Positions 27,347 through 37,007 of a stretch of DNA of 64,000 nucleotides are shown here, one piece after another. Position numbers and translations under genes: made by a program. Position 1 is the first letter of the stretch, and each line of letters opens with the position of its first letter. The notes beneath the pieces are model-generated. The model was not told the DNA's origin and searched no databases. It saw only the letters and a list, made by a program, of their open reading frames with translations. This stretch comes from Granulicella sibirica. GTDB taxonomy: Bacteria; Acidobacteriota; Terriglobia; Terriglobales; Acidobacteriaceae. Where the stretch lies: contig NZ_RDSM01000006.1 in the NCBI RefSeq assembly GCF_004115155.1, positions 140,213-204,212 of the forward strand, read 5' to 3'.

Positions 27347-29938
27347 ATGACGAATCTCACACGCCGAAGCGTGATCAAAAGCGGGATCGCGGCCTCCGCA
27401 GGCATTATTGGACCAGGTACGGTGTTTGCGGCTGCGGAGAGCGCCGCCGGCGCGCAGGCAGGCAAGCCGGTCCGGGAGCCTGCTCCCGGCGAGCCGCTTT
27501 CCCCGCGTCAGAGATTGCTGCTCGACTTCGGGTGGAGCTTTCACCTTGGGAATGCAGACTCAGCAGCGGAAGATTTCAGTTATGGCTTGCCGGCAGTGGA
27601 GGGGACCTTCGCCAAGTCAGGGCAGATCGTCGGCCACAACAACGTGAAGAATGGCAAGGTGAGCCAACTGCCGCGTGATGACAGCGGCTGGCAGACCGTC
27701 GACTTGCCGCACGATTGGGCGCTGGACCTGCCCTTTGTGTCCGTGGAGGGGCCATTCGTTTCGGCACACGCTGCCCATGGAGGCAAGCCGCTGGGCCGCA
27801 ACTTCCCCAAGACAAGCATCGGCTGGTACCGCCGCAGGTTTGATGTTCCCGCTGAGGACAAGGGAACGCGGATCAGTCTTGAATTTGACGGTGTCTTCCG
27901 CGATTGCTTTGTTGTGCTGAACGGCTTCCTCCTTGGCAGAAACTTCAGCGGCTACTCTCCGTTCAGCTTCGACATCACCGACTTTGTCGAGTATGGTGGC
28001 ACGAACCTGATTGAGGTGCGTGTCGACGCCACGTTGAACGAAGGCTGGTATTACGAAGGCGCCGGCATCTATCGCCACACCTGGTTGACCAGGACGCGGC
28101 CGCTGCATGTTGCGCAGTGGGGAACTACCGTGCGGTCGGAGATTCGTGGCACGGGTGCGGAGGTCACGATCGAGACCGAGTTGCAGAATGAGAGCGACGC
28201 TCCGGCACGTGGACCGCTGGTGTATACCGTCTCCGGTCCCGCTGGCGAAACGGCCGCCACGGTTCGGGGCAAGGCGTTTGAGATTGCGCCGTGGAGCAGC
28301 CTCACCCTGAAGAACGCGGTGCCGGTGGCACAGGCGAAGCTGTGGTCGCTTGACACGCCCAACCTGTATCGCGTGTTTACACAGGTGGAAAGCGACGGCG
28401 CTATCGTGGATCATGATGCGACCACCTTTGGCATCCGGTCCATCCGCTTTGACCCGGACAAGGGCTTCTTCCTCAACGGGGAACCCGTCAAGATCAAAGG
28501 AACGTGCAATCACCAGGACCATGCCGGCGTAGGCATCGCAGTCCCGGATGCGATTCACGTGGAACGTGTCGCCGCGTTGAAGAAGATGGGCTCCAACGGA
28601 TGGAGGGCAGCGCATAACACCGTCGCCGCGGAGGTGCTGGATGCCTGTGACCAGTTGGGCATGCTGGTGATGGCGGAGGCGCGCATCATGTCTTCGTCGC
28701 CTGAGGGGTTGAGCGAACTGGAGCGGATGGTGAGGCGTGACCGAAACCACCCCAGCATCGTGATCTGGTCCCTTGCGAATGAAGAACATTACCAGGGCAA
28801 CGACACCGGCGCCCGCATCCTCACCAGCATGAAACGGCTGTGCAAGCAGCTCGACCCCACCAGGCCTCTGACGGGTGCAATGAACGGCGGATGGGGCCAC
28901 GGCATCTCGGGTGTGGTGGATGTGCAGGGCTTCAACTACTGGAACGGCGCAGCTGAGGCAGACCCGGCAAAGAACATTGACGAGTTTCACCGCAGCTTCC
29001 CGACATCGCCAACCATCGGAACTGAGACCGCAAACGGCAAGAGCGCGCGAGGCATCTACGCTACGGACCCGGCACGGGGCTACGTCACCGGGTATCCGGC
29101 GGGCTGTGAGGACTGCAGGATGCCTGCGGAGATATGGTGGGCGGCGTACGACGAGCGCGCGTTTCTCAGCGGTGGATTTACCTGGGTGGGCTTCGACTAC
29201 CGCGGAGAACCGAAGCCTTACGATCGCGTGGCCACCAGTTCGCAGTCCGGCATCCTGGATACGTGCGGATTTCCGAAGGACATCTACTTCTATTACAAGT
29301 CATGGTGGGGCAAGGACCCTGTGCTGCACCTCTTCCCGCACTGGAACTGGGCAGGCAAAGAGGGCGAGGCAATCGATGTGCGGTGTTACTCCAACCTGGA
29401 GAGCGTCGAACTCTTCGTCAACGGAGTAAGTGCCGGGGTGAAATCTCCGAAGCGTAACTCGCACCTGCATTGGCCTGTGACCTATGCTCCCGGAGCGATC
29501 GAAGCACGCGGCATGCGACAGGGTAAGGTCGTCCTGACCGCGCGCCGTGAGACAACCGGCCCCGCAGCGCAACTTGCCCTGCTGCCGGGCAAGGCAGCTT
29601 TCCGTGCGAATGGCGAAGATGTTGTCTCTGTCGCCGTAGAGGTGCGTGACGCACAGGGCCGCATGGTTCCCACAGCCTCCAACACCATCCACTTCTCCCT
29701 CTCTGGAACAGGCAAGATCATCGGTCTGGGCAATGGCGATCCAGCTTCGCACGAGGCGGACCGTCCCGCCTCCACAACGTCCGCATCGCGCAGCGCGTTC
29801 AGCGGACAATGCATGGTCTTCGTCCAGGCGGCAAAGCAGGCAGGAACCATTGAGCTGAGCGCTTCGGGCGAAGGCCTGAAGCCAACCGTGGTGAACATCA
29901 CCAGCACGGCGGAGACACCGCGTCCTGCGGTTGCGTAA
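27347..29938 (+). CDS. GH2 glycoside hydrolase (beta-galactosidase type), tandem copy 1
   Basis: 863 aa from the ATG at 27347. The Tat signal is LTRRSVIKSGIAASAGI. Domain order: GH2 sugar-binding domain (LLLDFGWSFHLG, VDLPHDWALDLPF), Ig-like domain, TIM barrel (KGFFLNGEPVKIKGTCNHQDHAG), a DUF4982-like domain and a C-terminal GH2 C5-like domain. Acid/base is Glu479 in WSLANEEHY and nucleophile Glu560 in IGTETANG. It is the first gene of the seven-gene operon behind the LacI operator and is closely similar along its whole length to the next gene. The exact sugar, galactose or another, cannot be read from the sequence. Confidence 0.93.
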   Translation: MTNLTRRSVIKSGIAASAGIIGPGTVFAAAESAAGAQAGKPVREPAPGEPLSPRQRLLLDFGWSFHLGNADSAAEDFSYGLPAVEGTFAKSGQIVGHNNVKNGKVSQLPRDDSGWQTVDLPHDWALDLPFVSVEGPFVSAHAAHGGKPLGRNFPKTSIGWYRRRFDVPAEDKGTRISLEFDGVFRDCFVVLNGFLLGRNFSGYSPFSFDITDFVEYGGTNLIEVRVDATLNEGWYYEGAGIYRHTWLTRTRPLHVAQWGTTVRSEIRGTGAEVTIETELQNESDAPARGPLVYTVSGPAGETAATVRGKAFEIAPWSSLTLKNAVPVAQAKLWSLDTPNLYRVFTQVESDGAIVDHDATTFGIRSIRFDPDKGFFLNGEPVKIKGTCNHQDHAGVGIAVPDAIHVERVAALKKMGSNGWRAAHNTVAAEVLDACDQLGMLVMAEARIMSSSPEGLSELERMVRRDRNHPSIVIWSLANEEHYQGNDTGARILTSMKRLCKQLDPTRPLTGAMNGGWGHGISGVVDVQGFNYWNGAAEADPAKNIDEFHRSFPTSPTIGTETANGKSARGIYATDPARGYVTGYPAGCEDCRMPAEIWWAAYDERAFLSGGFTWVGFDYRGEPKPYDRVATSSQSGILDTCGFPKDIYFYYKSWWGKDPVLHLFPHWNWAGKEGEAIDVRCYSNLESVELFVNGVSAGVKSPKRNSHLHWPVTYAPGAIEARGMRQGKVVLTARRETTGPAAQLALLPGKAAFRANGEDVVSVAVEVRDAQGRMVPTASNTIHFSLSGTGKIIGLGNGDPASHEADRPASTTSASRSAFSGQCMVFVQAAKQAGTIELSASGEGLKPTVVNITSTAETPRPAVA

Positions 29939-29964
29939 GCCACGTACGAGGGGGGACACCGGAG

Positions 29965-32589
29965 ATGAGTATGCAGTTCACGCGCCGCGGCATGATGAAG
30001 ACGGGCCTCGCCGCATCAGCCGCTTTGATTGGATCGAACGTTATCGCCTTCGCGGAGCCGACGTCCGGCAACGAACCGGTTAAGGCAGACAACGTCTGGC
30101 TGCAGCCTGCTGGCGGCACGGATGTTTCGCACTCGCCCCGCCAGCGATTGCTCCTGGACTTTGGCTGGCGCTTTCGCCTGGGCGATGCGAACGACGCCAT
30201 GAAGGACTTCCGGTACGGCGCGCCGACCCGTGAGGGCACCTTTGCCAAGGCTGGGCAGAACTGGCTGCACAACGCCAAGGACGGGCCGCTGCAGCACAGC
30301 TTCGATGACAGCGCCTGGCGATTGATCGACTTGCCGCATGACTGGGCGGTGGAGCTGCCCTTTGAGCCGATCGAAGGTCCGGACGGCTCCGTCCACGCGG
30401 CACATGGCGGCAAGGCGCTTGGCCGTGAGTATCCCGCCACCAGCATCGGCTGGTACCAGCGCACCTTTGACATACCAGCCCCCGATGAAGGTCTGCGCAT
30501 CTCGATTGAGTTCGACGGCGTGTTCCGCGATTCCACAGTGCTGTTCAACGGCTTCTACATCGGACGGAACCTCAGCGGCTACGCGCCCTTCAGCTTCGAT
30601 GTGACCGATTACGTCAAGTACGGCGGCAGCAACGTCATCACCGTCCGCGCAGACGCCACGCTGAACGAAGGCTGGTACTACGAGGGCGCCGGGATCTACC
30701 GGCATACATGGCTGGTGAAGACGCATCCCCTTCACGTGGCGCAGTGGGGCACCTGCGTGCGCAGCGAGGTCCGGGCCAAAGGCGCACGCGTCTCGGTGGA
30801 GACGGAGCTGCTCAACGAAAGCGATACGGCGGCTCACGGCCGTCTGACCTCGAAGATACTTAGCCCGGATAGCGCCCTTGTAGCGACTGTTCCGGCACGG
30901 CCATTTGAGATTCCAGCCTGGGGCACGGTAACGGTGACAAGCCAGGTGCTTCTGGCGGAGGCAAAACTGTGGTCCGTGGAAGAGCCATACCTGTACAAGG
31001 TGGCCACGCAGGTGGAGAGCGGCGGCCGCATCGCAGATGAACATGGCACGACCTTCGGCATCCGGTCCATCCACTTTGACCCGGACAAGGGCTTCTTCCT
31101 GAATGGCAAGAGCGTCAAGATTAAGGGCACATGCAGCCATCAGGACCACGCCGGTGTCGGCATCGGCGTACCGGACCGCATGCACTATGACCGGGTTGCG
31201 CTGTTGCGGCAGATGGGATCGAACGGCTGGCGGACCGCGCACAACCCCGTGGCGGCAGAGTTTCTGGACGCGTGCGATCAACTGGGCATGATGGTGATGG
31301 CGGAGACGCGCATCATGGCATCCACGCCCGAAGGCCTCAGCGAACTGGAGCGCATGGTCAAGCGCGACCGCAACCACCCCAGCATCGTTATCTGGTCTCT
31401 TGCCAACGAGGAGTACTTCTACCAGGGAACTCCCACGGGCGCGCGCATCATCGCGTCCATGAAGCGCGCCACAAAGAAACTCGATCCCACACGGCCGGTA
31501 ACCGGCGCCATGAACGGCAGTTGGGGCAGGGGCATGTCGTACGTTGTGGACGTGCAGGGCTTCAACTATTTCAACTCCGGCATCCCCGACGAGAAGCGGC
31601 CTGCTGGCCGCGCGGAAACCGCGGATATCGACGACTTCCACGCCAAGTTTCCGAAGCTGCCAACCATCGGCACGGAGATGGCGAACGGCAAGAGTGTACG
31701 CGGCATCTACGAGACGGACCCGAAACGCGGCTATGTGGCCGCCTATAAGCCCGGCTGCGCGGACTGCAGGACTCCCGCCGAGACGTGGTGGACAATCTTC
31801 GACGAGAGGCCGTTCCTGGCGGGCGGCTTTACCTGGGCCGGCTTCGACTACCGCGGCGAACCGACACCGTACGATCACGTCGCCACCGGCTCTCAATCCG
31901 GCATCCTGGACATATGCGGCTTCCCGAAAGACATCTACTTCTACTACAAAGCATGGTGGAGCCAGGAGCCAGTGCTGCACCTCTTCCCCCATTGGAATTG
32001 GCAGGGTAAGGAGGGGCAGGCGATTGACGTGCGGTGTTACTCGAACCTTGACAGCGTGGAGCTCTTCGTCAATGGCGTCAGCGCGGGCACGCAGTCGCCA
32101 AAGCGCAACTCGCACCTGTACTGGAGCGTCGTCTATGCGCCCGGGGTGATTGAAGCGCGCGGAATGAAGCAGGGGAAAGTTGTCCTGACCGTACGGCGGG
32201 AGACGACCGGCGCGCCGGCGCAACTGGCGCTGCTGCCGAACCGGACTTCCTTCCAGGCCAACGGAGAAGACGTGGTCTCCATTGCGGTGGAGGTCCGCGA
32301 CGCGCAGGGCCGCCTGGTTCCAACGGACTTCAGCAAAGTCCACTTCTCTCTCTCAGGGGCGGGCAAGATCATCGGCGTGGGCAATGGCGATCCCAGCTCT
32401 CGCGAGGCAGACCGTCCCGCGTCTGCCACGTCCGCGGAGCGAAGCGCATTCAGCGGACAATGCATGGTCTTTGTGCAGTCAATCAAGCAGGCGGGCGCGG
32501 TGGAACTGCAGGCCTCAAGTGAAGGCCTGGCAAGCGCAGTTGCGACACTTCACAGCACGGCAGATGCAGCCCGGCCGGCCGTTGTATAG
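29965..32589 (+). CDS. GH2 glycoside hydrolase (beta-galactosidase type), tandem copy 2
   Basis: 874 aa, starting 26 bases after the previous gene; the ATG at 29971 has a better-spaced GGAG. The Tat leader is FTRRGMMKTGLAASAALIG. It follows copy 1 blade by blade (IDLPHDWAVELPFEPIEG, VKIKGTCSHQDHAG, WSLANEEYFYQG) through the C-terminal domain, which indicates tandem duplication. Acid/base Glu482 and nucleophile Glu571 (IGTEMANG) are intact. Compared with copy 1 it has a longer loop after GFNYFNSGIPDEKRP near residue 535, close to the active-site face, which could change substrate choice. Confidence 0.93.
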   Translation: MSMQFTRRGMMKTGLAASAALIGSNVIAFAEPTSGNEPVKADNVWLQPAGGTDVSHSPRQRLLLDFGWRFRLGDANDAMKDFRYGAPTREGTFAKAGQNWLHNAKDGPLQHSFDDSAWRLIDLPHDWAVELPFEPIEGPDGSVHAAHGGKALGREYPATSIGWYQRTFDIPAPDEGLRISIEFDGVFRDSTVLFNGFYIGRNLSGYAPFSFDVTDYVKYGGSNVITVRADATLNEGWYYEGAGIYRHTWLVKTHPLHVAQWGTCVRSEVRAKGARVSVETELLNESDTAAHGRLTSKILSPDSALVATVPARPFEIPAWGTVTVTSQVLLAEAKLWSVEEPYLYKVATQVESGGRIADEHGTTFGIRSIHFDPDKGFFLNGKSVKIKGTCSHQDHAGVGIGVPDRMHYDRVALLRQMGSNGWRTAHNPVAAEFLDACDQLGMMVMAETRIMASTPEGLSELERMVKRDRNHPSIVIWSLANEEYFYQGTPTGARIIASMKRATKKLDPTRPVTGAMNGSWGRGMSYVVDVQGFNYFNSGIPDEKRPAGRAETADIDDFHAKFPKLPTIGTEMANGKSVRGIYETDPKRGYVAAYKPGCADCRTPAETWWTIFDERPFLAGGFTWAGFDYRGEPTPYDHVATGSQSGILDICGFPKDIYFYYKAWWSQEPVLHLFPHWNWQGKEGQAIDVRCYSNLDSVELFVNGVSAGTQSPKRNSHLYWSVVYAPGVIEARGMKQGKVVLTVRRETTGAPAQLALLPNRTSFQANGEDVVSIAVEVRDAQGRLVPTDFSKVHFSLSGAGKIIGVGNGDPSSREADRPASATSAERSAFSGQCMVFVQSIKQAGAVELQASSEGLASAVATLHSTADAARPAVV

Positions 32590-32701
32590 GAATGGGATCG
32601 TACAGGCTTGCAGCATTCTGGCTGGAGCCTGAAACCAAAGTAAGCTGACACTGCACGTGATTCGTCGGCGATGTTGTTCTGAGCGGCACGGAGGAAACAC
32701 C

Positions 32702-34843
32702 TTGAAGGCACCGAAGCTCCTGATCCTGATTCCGCTTCTCCTCTCCAGCGCGTTGCGCATGGAAGCACAGAAGCGGCCGGTGGAGTACGTCAACACGTTC
32801 CTGGGGACGGCTCCGCTGACCAATCCTGCGGACATCGGGTTTAATCCGCCATGGCGTGTGTGGGCTGGCCTTGTCTTTCCTGGAGCGTCTGTACCCAACG
32901 CGATGGTTCAGCTCAGTCCCATTACCAAATTCGGCAGCGGCGCCGGTTACGAGTACGAGAACAACGTGATCTATGCCTTTGCGCACACCAACAAGGGGCA
33001 TTGGAACCTGTGCAACATTCCCATGCTGCCCGTCAGCGGCGACGTCACTCCAGAGGACTTCGGCTCGCCCTTCAGCCATGCCAAGGAGTCGGCGCATCCC
33101 GGCTACTACCAGGTCTATCTCGACCGGTACGGCATTAACGCCGAGCTGACCTCAACCCTCAGGACCGGCTATCACCGGTATACCTACAAAGACAGTGCTC
33201 AGCCGAAGAAGCTGATCGTGAACCTTGCGCGTTCCAACGAGCGCATCCGCGACTGGAAGATCGAGCAGGACGGCGACAACGCATTCAAGGGCGTTCAGGT
33301 CGCGAGCGAGAAGGTGTACTTCTACGCCGTGTCGAACTACAAGATCAAACAGATCGAGATGCTGAAAGGCGAGAAGGCACAATTGCCCGTCGTTGACATC
33401 GCAGGCGGCAGCGGTCCGGTGGAGATCAGGATCGGCCTCTCGTTCGTGAGCATGGACAACGCAAAAGAAAATCTTCAGAAGGAACTTGGCAGCAAGAGCT
33501 TCGACACCGTCAAGGCTGAGGCATCCGCCACCTGGCAGGCACTCCTGTCGAAGATACAGGTCTCCGGCGGCACGGAACGTCAGAAGGAACTCTTCTACTC
33601 CTGCCTGTACCGCTCATTCCTGTGGCCCGCCTTGCGGAGCGATGTAAACGGCGAGCACGTCGACGAGAAGGGAGCGGTGGTTAAAGCAAACTTCCAGTAC
33701 TACACGCTGCCATCCCTCTGGGACGACTACCGAAACAAGCTGGTCCTGCTGGGCATGATCTCTCCTGACGTTACTGTCGACGTCATCCGCTCACTGGTAG
33801 AACGTGGTGAAAAGACCGGGTTCATTCCAACGTTCTTCCACGGCGATCACGCCGCGCCGTTCATCGCAGGCTCCTATCTGCGCGGGCTGCGAGGGTACGA
33901 TGTCCGCAGCGCCTACAACCTGCTGCTGCGCAACGCCACAGTCGAGGGTGGCACCAGGCCCTACATCCGCGAATACATGGACAAGGGATTTATCTCCGAT
34001 CCGGATGTGTCTAATCCAATCGTAGAGACCAAGGGCAAAGCGGGTGTCACTAAGACACTGGAATATTCTTACGACGACTATTCCGTGGCCTTGCTTGCGA
34101 AGGAGCTGAACGACCAGCCGAACTACGACATGCTGATGAAGCGGTCACAGAACTACAAGCACATGTTCGATCCGTCCACCGGCCTGATGCGGGGGCGCTT
34201 GGACAACGGCGAGTGGATCAAGAACTTCAACCCGCAATACCCGTACTACGAGTACATGTACCGCGAAGCCAACGCCTGGGAATCATCGTTCTTCGCGCCC
34301 CATGACACGGACGGCCTGATCGGCTTGTACAAGAGCAAGGCCGACTTCGAACAGCACCTCGACTCCTTGTTCACCATCCCCTGGAACCCCAACTACATCG
34401 CGGAGAACATCAACTCGTTCATCGGGCAATACTGCCAGGGAAACCAGCCCGACCATAGCTTCCCCTTCCTTTACTACTTTGTAGGCAAGCCGGAGAAGTC
34501 GCAGGCAATCCTGAACATCATCATGAGCCGCTTCTATGGCATGGGCGAGCAGGGGTTGGCCTTGTCTGGCATGGACGATGCCGGAGAAATGTCCTCGTGG
34601 TATGTATTCACAGCGATTGGGTTGTACCCGTACTCTCCCGCGGATCCCAGGTACATTGTTTCCGTGCCCCTGTTTCAGAAAACCACGTTCCGTCTGAACG
34701 AAGGCAAGACACTCACGATCCTGAAGAAGAACGCAGGCGAACGGATCACCGGCATCACGGTCGGCGGCAAGAAGGTGAACGGCTATTTCGTCGACCACAG
34801 TGAGCTTGAGGCCGGCAAGGAACTTGTCATCGCAACGCAGTAG
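32702..34843 (+). CDS. GH92 family enzyme with Gln at the general-acid position
   Basis: 713 aa from the TTG at 32702, preceded by GGAGG with good spacing (an in-frame upstream codon at 32657 lacks a site). A signal peptide ends at MEAQ. GH92 marks are RPVEYVNTFLGT, GTERQKELFYSCLYRSFLWP, YSYDDYSVALLAKEL and GMDDAGEMSSWYVFTAIGLYP. The motif that carries the general acid (GNEP in typical members) reads GNQPDHSFPFLYYF, with Gln582. The base Asp pair is kept. In the family, Glu-to-Gln here is known from an enzyme that releases mannose-1-phosphate-linked mannose, whose leaving group needs no acid help. It lies in the main operon after the GH2 pair. Confidence 0.9.
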   Translation: MKAPKLLILIPLLLSSALRMEAQKRPVEYVNTFLGTAPLTNPADIGFNPPWRVWAGLVFPGASVPNAMVQLSPITKFGSGAGYEYENNVIYAFAHTNKGHWNLCNIPMLPVSGDVTPEDFGSPFSHAKESAHPGYYQVYLDRYGINAELTSTLRTGYHRYTYKDSAQPKKLIVNLARSNERIRDWKIEQDGDNAFKGVQVASEKVYFYAVSNYKIKQIEMLKGEKAQLPVVDIAGGSGPVEIRIGLSFVSMDNAKENLQKELGSKSFDTVKAEASATWQALLSKIQVSGGTERQKELFYSCLYRSFLWPALRSDVNGEHVDEKGAVVKANFQYYTLPSLWDDYRNKLVLLGMISPDVTVDVIRSLVERGEKTGFIPTFFHGDHAAPFIAGSYLRGLRGYDVRSAYNLLLRNATVEGGTRPYIREYMDKGFISDPDVSNPIVETKGKAGVTKTLEYSYDDYSVALLAKELNDQPNYDMLMKRSQNYKHMFDPSTGLMRGRLDNGEWIKNFNPQYPYYEYMYREANAWESSFFAPHDTDGLIGLYKSKADFEQHLDSLFTIPWNPNYIAENINSFIGQYCQGNQPDHSFPFLYYFVGKPEKSQAILNIIMSRFYGMGEQGLALSGMDDAGEMSSWYVFTAIGLYPYSPADPRYIVSVPLFQKTTFRLNEGKTLTILKKNAGERITGITVGGKKVNGYFVDHSELEAGKELVIATQ

Positions 34844-34887
34844 CAACACAGGGAACTGGACAAGGTAAAACAGCAATGGGAGATGGG

Positions 34888-35994
34888 ATGATGATGAATC
34901 GAGTCCGCAGTTGGATGGGTGTTGGCGCGCTGCTGGGATGCACGCTCCTTGTGCAGGCGCAGAGCCTGCCCCGGAGCACACCGGAGGCGGAGGGCATTCC
35001 ATCAAGCGCCATCCTGGAGTTTGTGCAGGCTGCGGACAAGAACGTGGATACGTTCGACAGCTTCATGGTCCTGCGGCACGGCAAGGTCATTGCAGAGGGC
35101 TGGTGGAAGCCGAACTCCGCCGAAGCTCCTCACATCCTGAATTCCGTCAGCAAGAGCTTCACGTCCACCGCGGTTGGACTAGCCATCCATGATCACAAGC
35201 TGAAGCTGGACGATCGCGTGATGAAGTTCTTTCCTGCAGACGCTCCGCCAGATCCTTCGGCGAACCTGCAGGCCATGACGGTACGTGATCTTCTCACCAT
35301 GTCCGGCGGCCACGAGGTGGAGCCGACGCGTGACGGCGGACCCTCCGTAAAGCAGTTCCTTGCACAGCCTGTCGTGTTTCAACCCGGTACCCACTTCCTG
35401 TACAACACCATGGGCACCTACGTGCTCTCGTCCATCGTCACCAAGGTCACGGGGCAGACGGCGCTTGAGTATCTCAAGCCGCGTCTCTTCCGTCCGCTGG
35501 GCATCGAATCTCCCCGCTGGGATGCCAGCCCGGAGGGTAATTCCCTGGGCGGCTACGGCCTGTACCTTCGCACGGAGGACATCGCCAAGCTGGGGCAGCT
35601 CTACCTGCAGAAGGGCAAGTGGAACGGCAAGCAGTTAGTTCCGCGTAAGTGGGTTGAGCAAGCCACGTCCAAACAGATCGACAACGCGAAGGAAAGCCAC
35701 TCGAAGATCGGCCCCGACTGGATAGAAGGGTACGGCTTCCAGTTCTGGCGCTGCCGCCACAATGCCTACCGCGCAGACGGAGCAGGCGGCCAGTTCATCG
35801 TCGTCATGCCGGACCAGGACACGGTCGTCGCCATTACCGCGGACACCGGCAACATGCGGGGCGAGCTGAATGCCATCTGGGACCATCTTCTTCCCGGCTT
35901 CGGTGACAAGCCGCTACCTGCTGACCCCGCAGGGCAGGCAAAGGTGAACGAGGCGATCGCAGCGTTAGTAGCGCACCCGCATAAGAAGAACTGA
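34888..35994 (+). CDS. Serine hydrolase (class C beta-lactamase/esterase family)
   Basis: 368 aa from one of three adjacent ATG codons (34888-34896) behind GGGAGATGGG; an in-frame ATG also exists at 34876. A Sec signal peptide ends near VQAQS. The beta-lactamase-related motifs are present: SVSK with nucleophile Ser86 and the Lys, and YNT with Tyr172. The third motif, at ADGAGGQF, replaces the KTG of true beta-lactamases with a glycine-rich stretch typical of esterases and peptidases of the clan. In a glycan operon it may remove acyl groups from the substrate, but an unrelated periplasmic role cannot be excluded. Confidence 0.85.
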   Translation: MMMNRVRSWMGVGALLGCTLLVQAQSLPRSTPEAEGIPSSAILEFVQAADKNVDTFDSFMVLRHGKVIAEGWWKPNSAEAPHILNSVSKSFTSTAVGLAIHDHKLKLDDRVMKFFPADAPPDPSANLQAMTVRDLLTMSGGHEVEPTRDGGPSVKQFLAQPVVFQPGTHFLYNTMGTYVLSSIVTKVTGQTALEYLKPRLFRPLGIESPRWDASPEGNSLGGYGLYLRTEDIAKLGQLYLQKGKWNGKQLVPRKWVEQATSKQIDNAKESHSKIGPDWIEGYGFQFWRCRHNAYRADGAGGQFIVVMPDQDTVVAITADTGNMRGELNAIWDHLLPGFGDKPLPADPAGQAKVNEAIAALVAHPHKKN

Positions 35995-36078
35995 CACAGC
36001 AGGGAAGGTAACCGCACCCATGACAAATGTCTTCGCTAGAAGTGTCTCGCTGCAACAATGCATCACATCAGGAGTGCT

Positions 36079-36966
36079 ATGAACCGGCGTCAGTTTGGTC
36101 AATCGATCGCAGCCACTGTCATGGGAGGAGCGCTGGCCCGTTCCGTCGCGCAGGTAGCGGGGCCCGCCGTTTCGGAGCCCAGGTTCTCCTGTGAGATCGC
36201 GATGCTGAAGCTCCCCTCCTTCGACCGCTGCATTGAAGTTGTCGCTGAAGCGGGATACCAGGGAGTAGAACTGACGGGCTACTTCCAGACATGGGACGCC
36301 GAAGAGAAGCGCCGTCTCATGGCCAAGATGCGCTCCCTGGGCGTCATGATCGACATGCTGAGCGGCCTTCAGGCCAGCTTCGCCATTCCCGGCCAGAGCG
36401 AAGAGTTCGTCACCCGTGTAACGGAACACTGCCGCATTGCCAAAGGACTTGAGTGTCCGCAGATCAATATCAAGTCAGGCAAACGCCTCACTGCGGTGGA
36501 TCCAAACGCGCAGCTCCAGGCAGCGGTCGATAACCTAAAGCGTGCCTCCGATGTTGCGGAAGCAAGCGGCATTAACATCGTGATTGAGCCGATCGATCTG
36601 ATCGAGAACCCCACCATTTTCCTTACGTCGGTACATGACGGGTTTGACATCGTGCGTGCCGTCAACCGGCCAAATGTCAAAGTGCTGTACGACTTCTACC
36701 ACGAGCAACGCGGCGGTAACCTCATCGAGAAGCTGGAACAAAACATCGATTGGGTCGGCCTGGTACACATCGCAGACGTTCCCGGACGGCATGAGCCGGG
36801 CACAGGCGAAATCGACTACACCAACATCTATCGCACTTTGGGCAAGCTGCACTACAGCCATTTCATCGGCATGGAGTACGCGCCAACATCTGATCCCGTC
36901 GCCTCGTTGCGAAAGACGAGACTGGAAGCACAGCAGGCGATGGCAAAGGGTCGTAACATCGCCTGA
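36079..36966 (+). CDS. Tat-exported TIM-barrel sugar isomerase/epimerase (Hyi-like)
   Basis: 295 aa from the ATG at 36079, giving the Tat leader MNRRQFGQSIAATVMGGALA. The rest is an AP-endonuclease-2-type TIM barrel like hydroxypyruvate isomerase or OtnI: CIEVVAEAGYQGVELTGYF, NLKRASDVAEASGINIVIEPID, VKVLYDFYHEQ, GLVHIADVPGRHEPGTGEIDY and FIGMEY. The Glu, Asp, His and Glu in these segments form the expected metal site. Cytoplasmic family members interconvert small keto/aldo acids or sugars; an exported one suggests a periplasmic step on a released sugar or keto-sugar. It lies in the main operon between the serine hydrolase and a GH92 gene. Confidence 0.88.
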   Translation: MNRRQFGQSIAATVMGGALARSVAQVAGPAVSEPRFSCEIAMLKLPSFDRCIEVVAEAGYQGVELTGYFQTWDAEEKRRLMAKMRSLGVMIDMLSGLQASFAIPGQSEEFVTRVTEHCRIAKGLECPQINIKSGKRLTAVDPNAQLQAAVDNLKRASDVAEASGINIVIEPIDLIENPTIFLTSVHDGFDIVRAVNRPNVKVLYDFYHEQRGGNLIEKLEQNIDWVGLVHIADVPGRHEPGTGEIDYTNIYRTLGKLHYSHFIGMEYAPTSDPVASLRKTRLEAQQAMAKGRNIA

Positions 36967-37007
36967 CACGAACGGAGTATGTTGCGCAGATCAAGAGGAC
37001 GCAAGGC

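Noticed and set aside
27617..28990. A 457-codon frame antisense to the GH2 gene at 27347
   Set aside because: Same pattern as the antisense frame in the duplicated gene; no start signal and no recognisable domain.
30016..32343. A 775-codon open frame antisense to the GH2 gene at 29965
   Set aside because: The composition is Arg/Val/His-rich without family motifs. It mirrors a well-supported GH2 gene and is explained by GC-rich codon use in the opposite strand.
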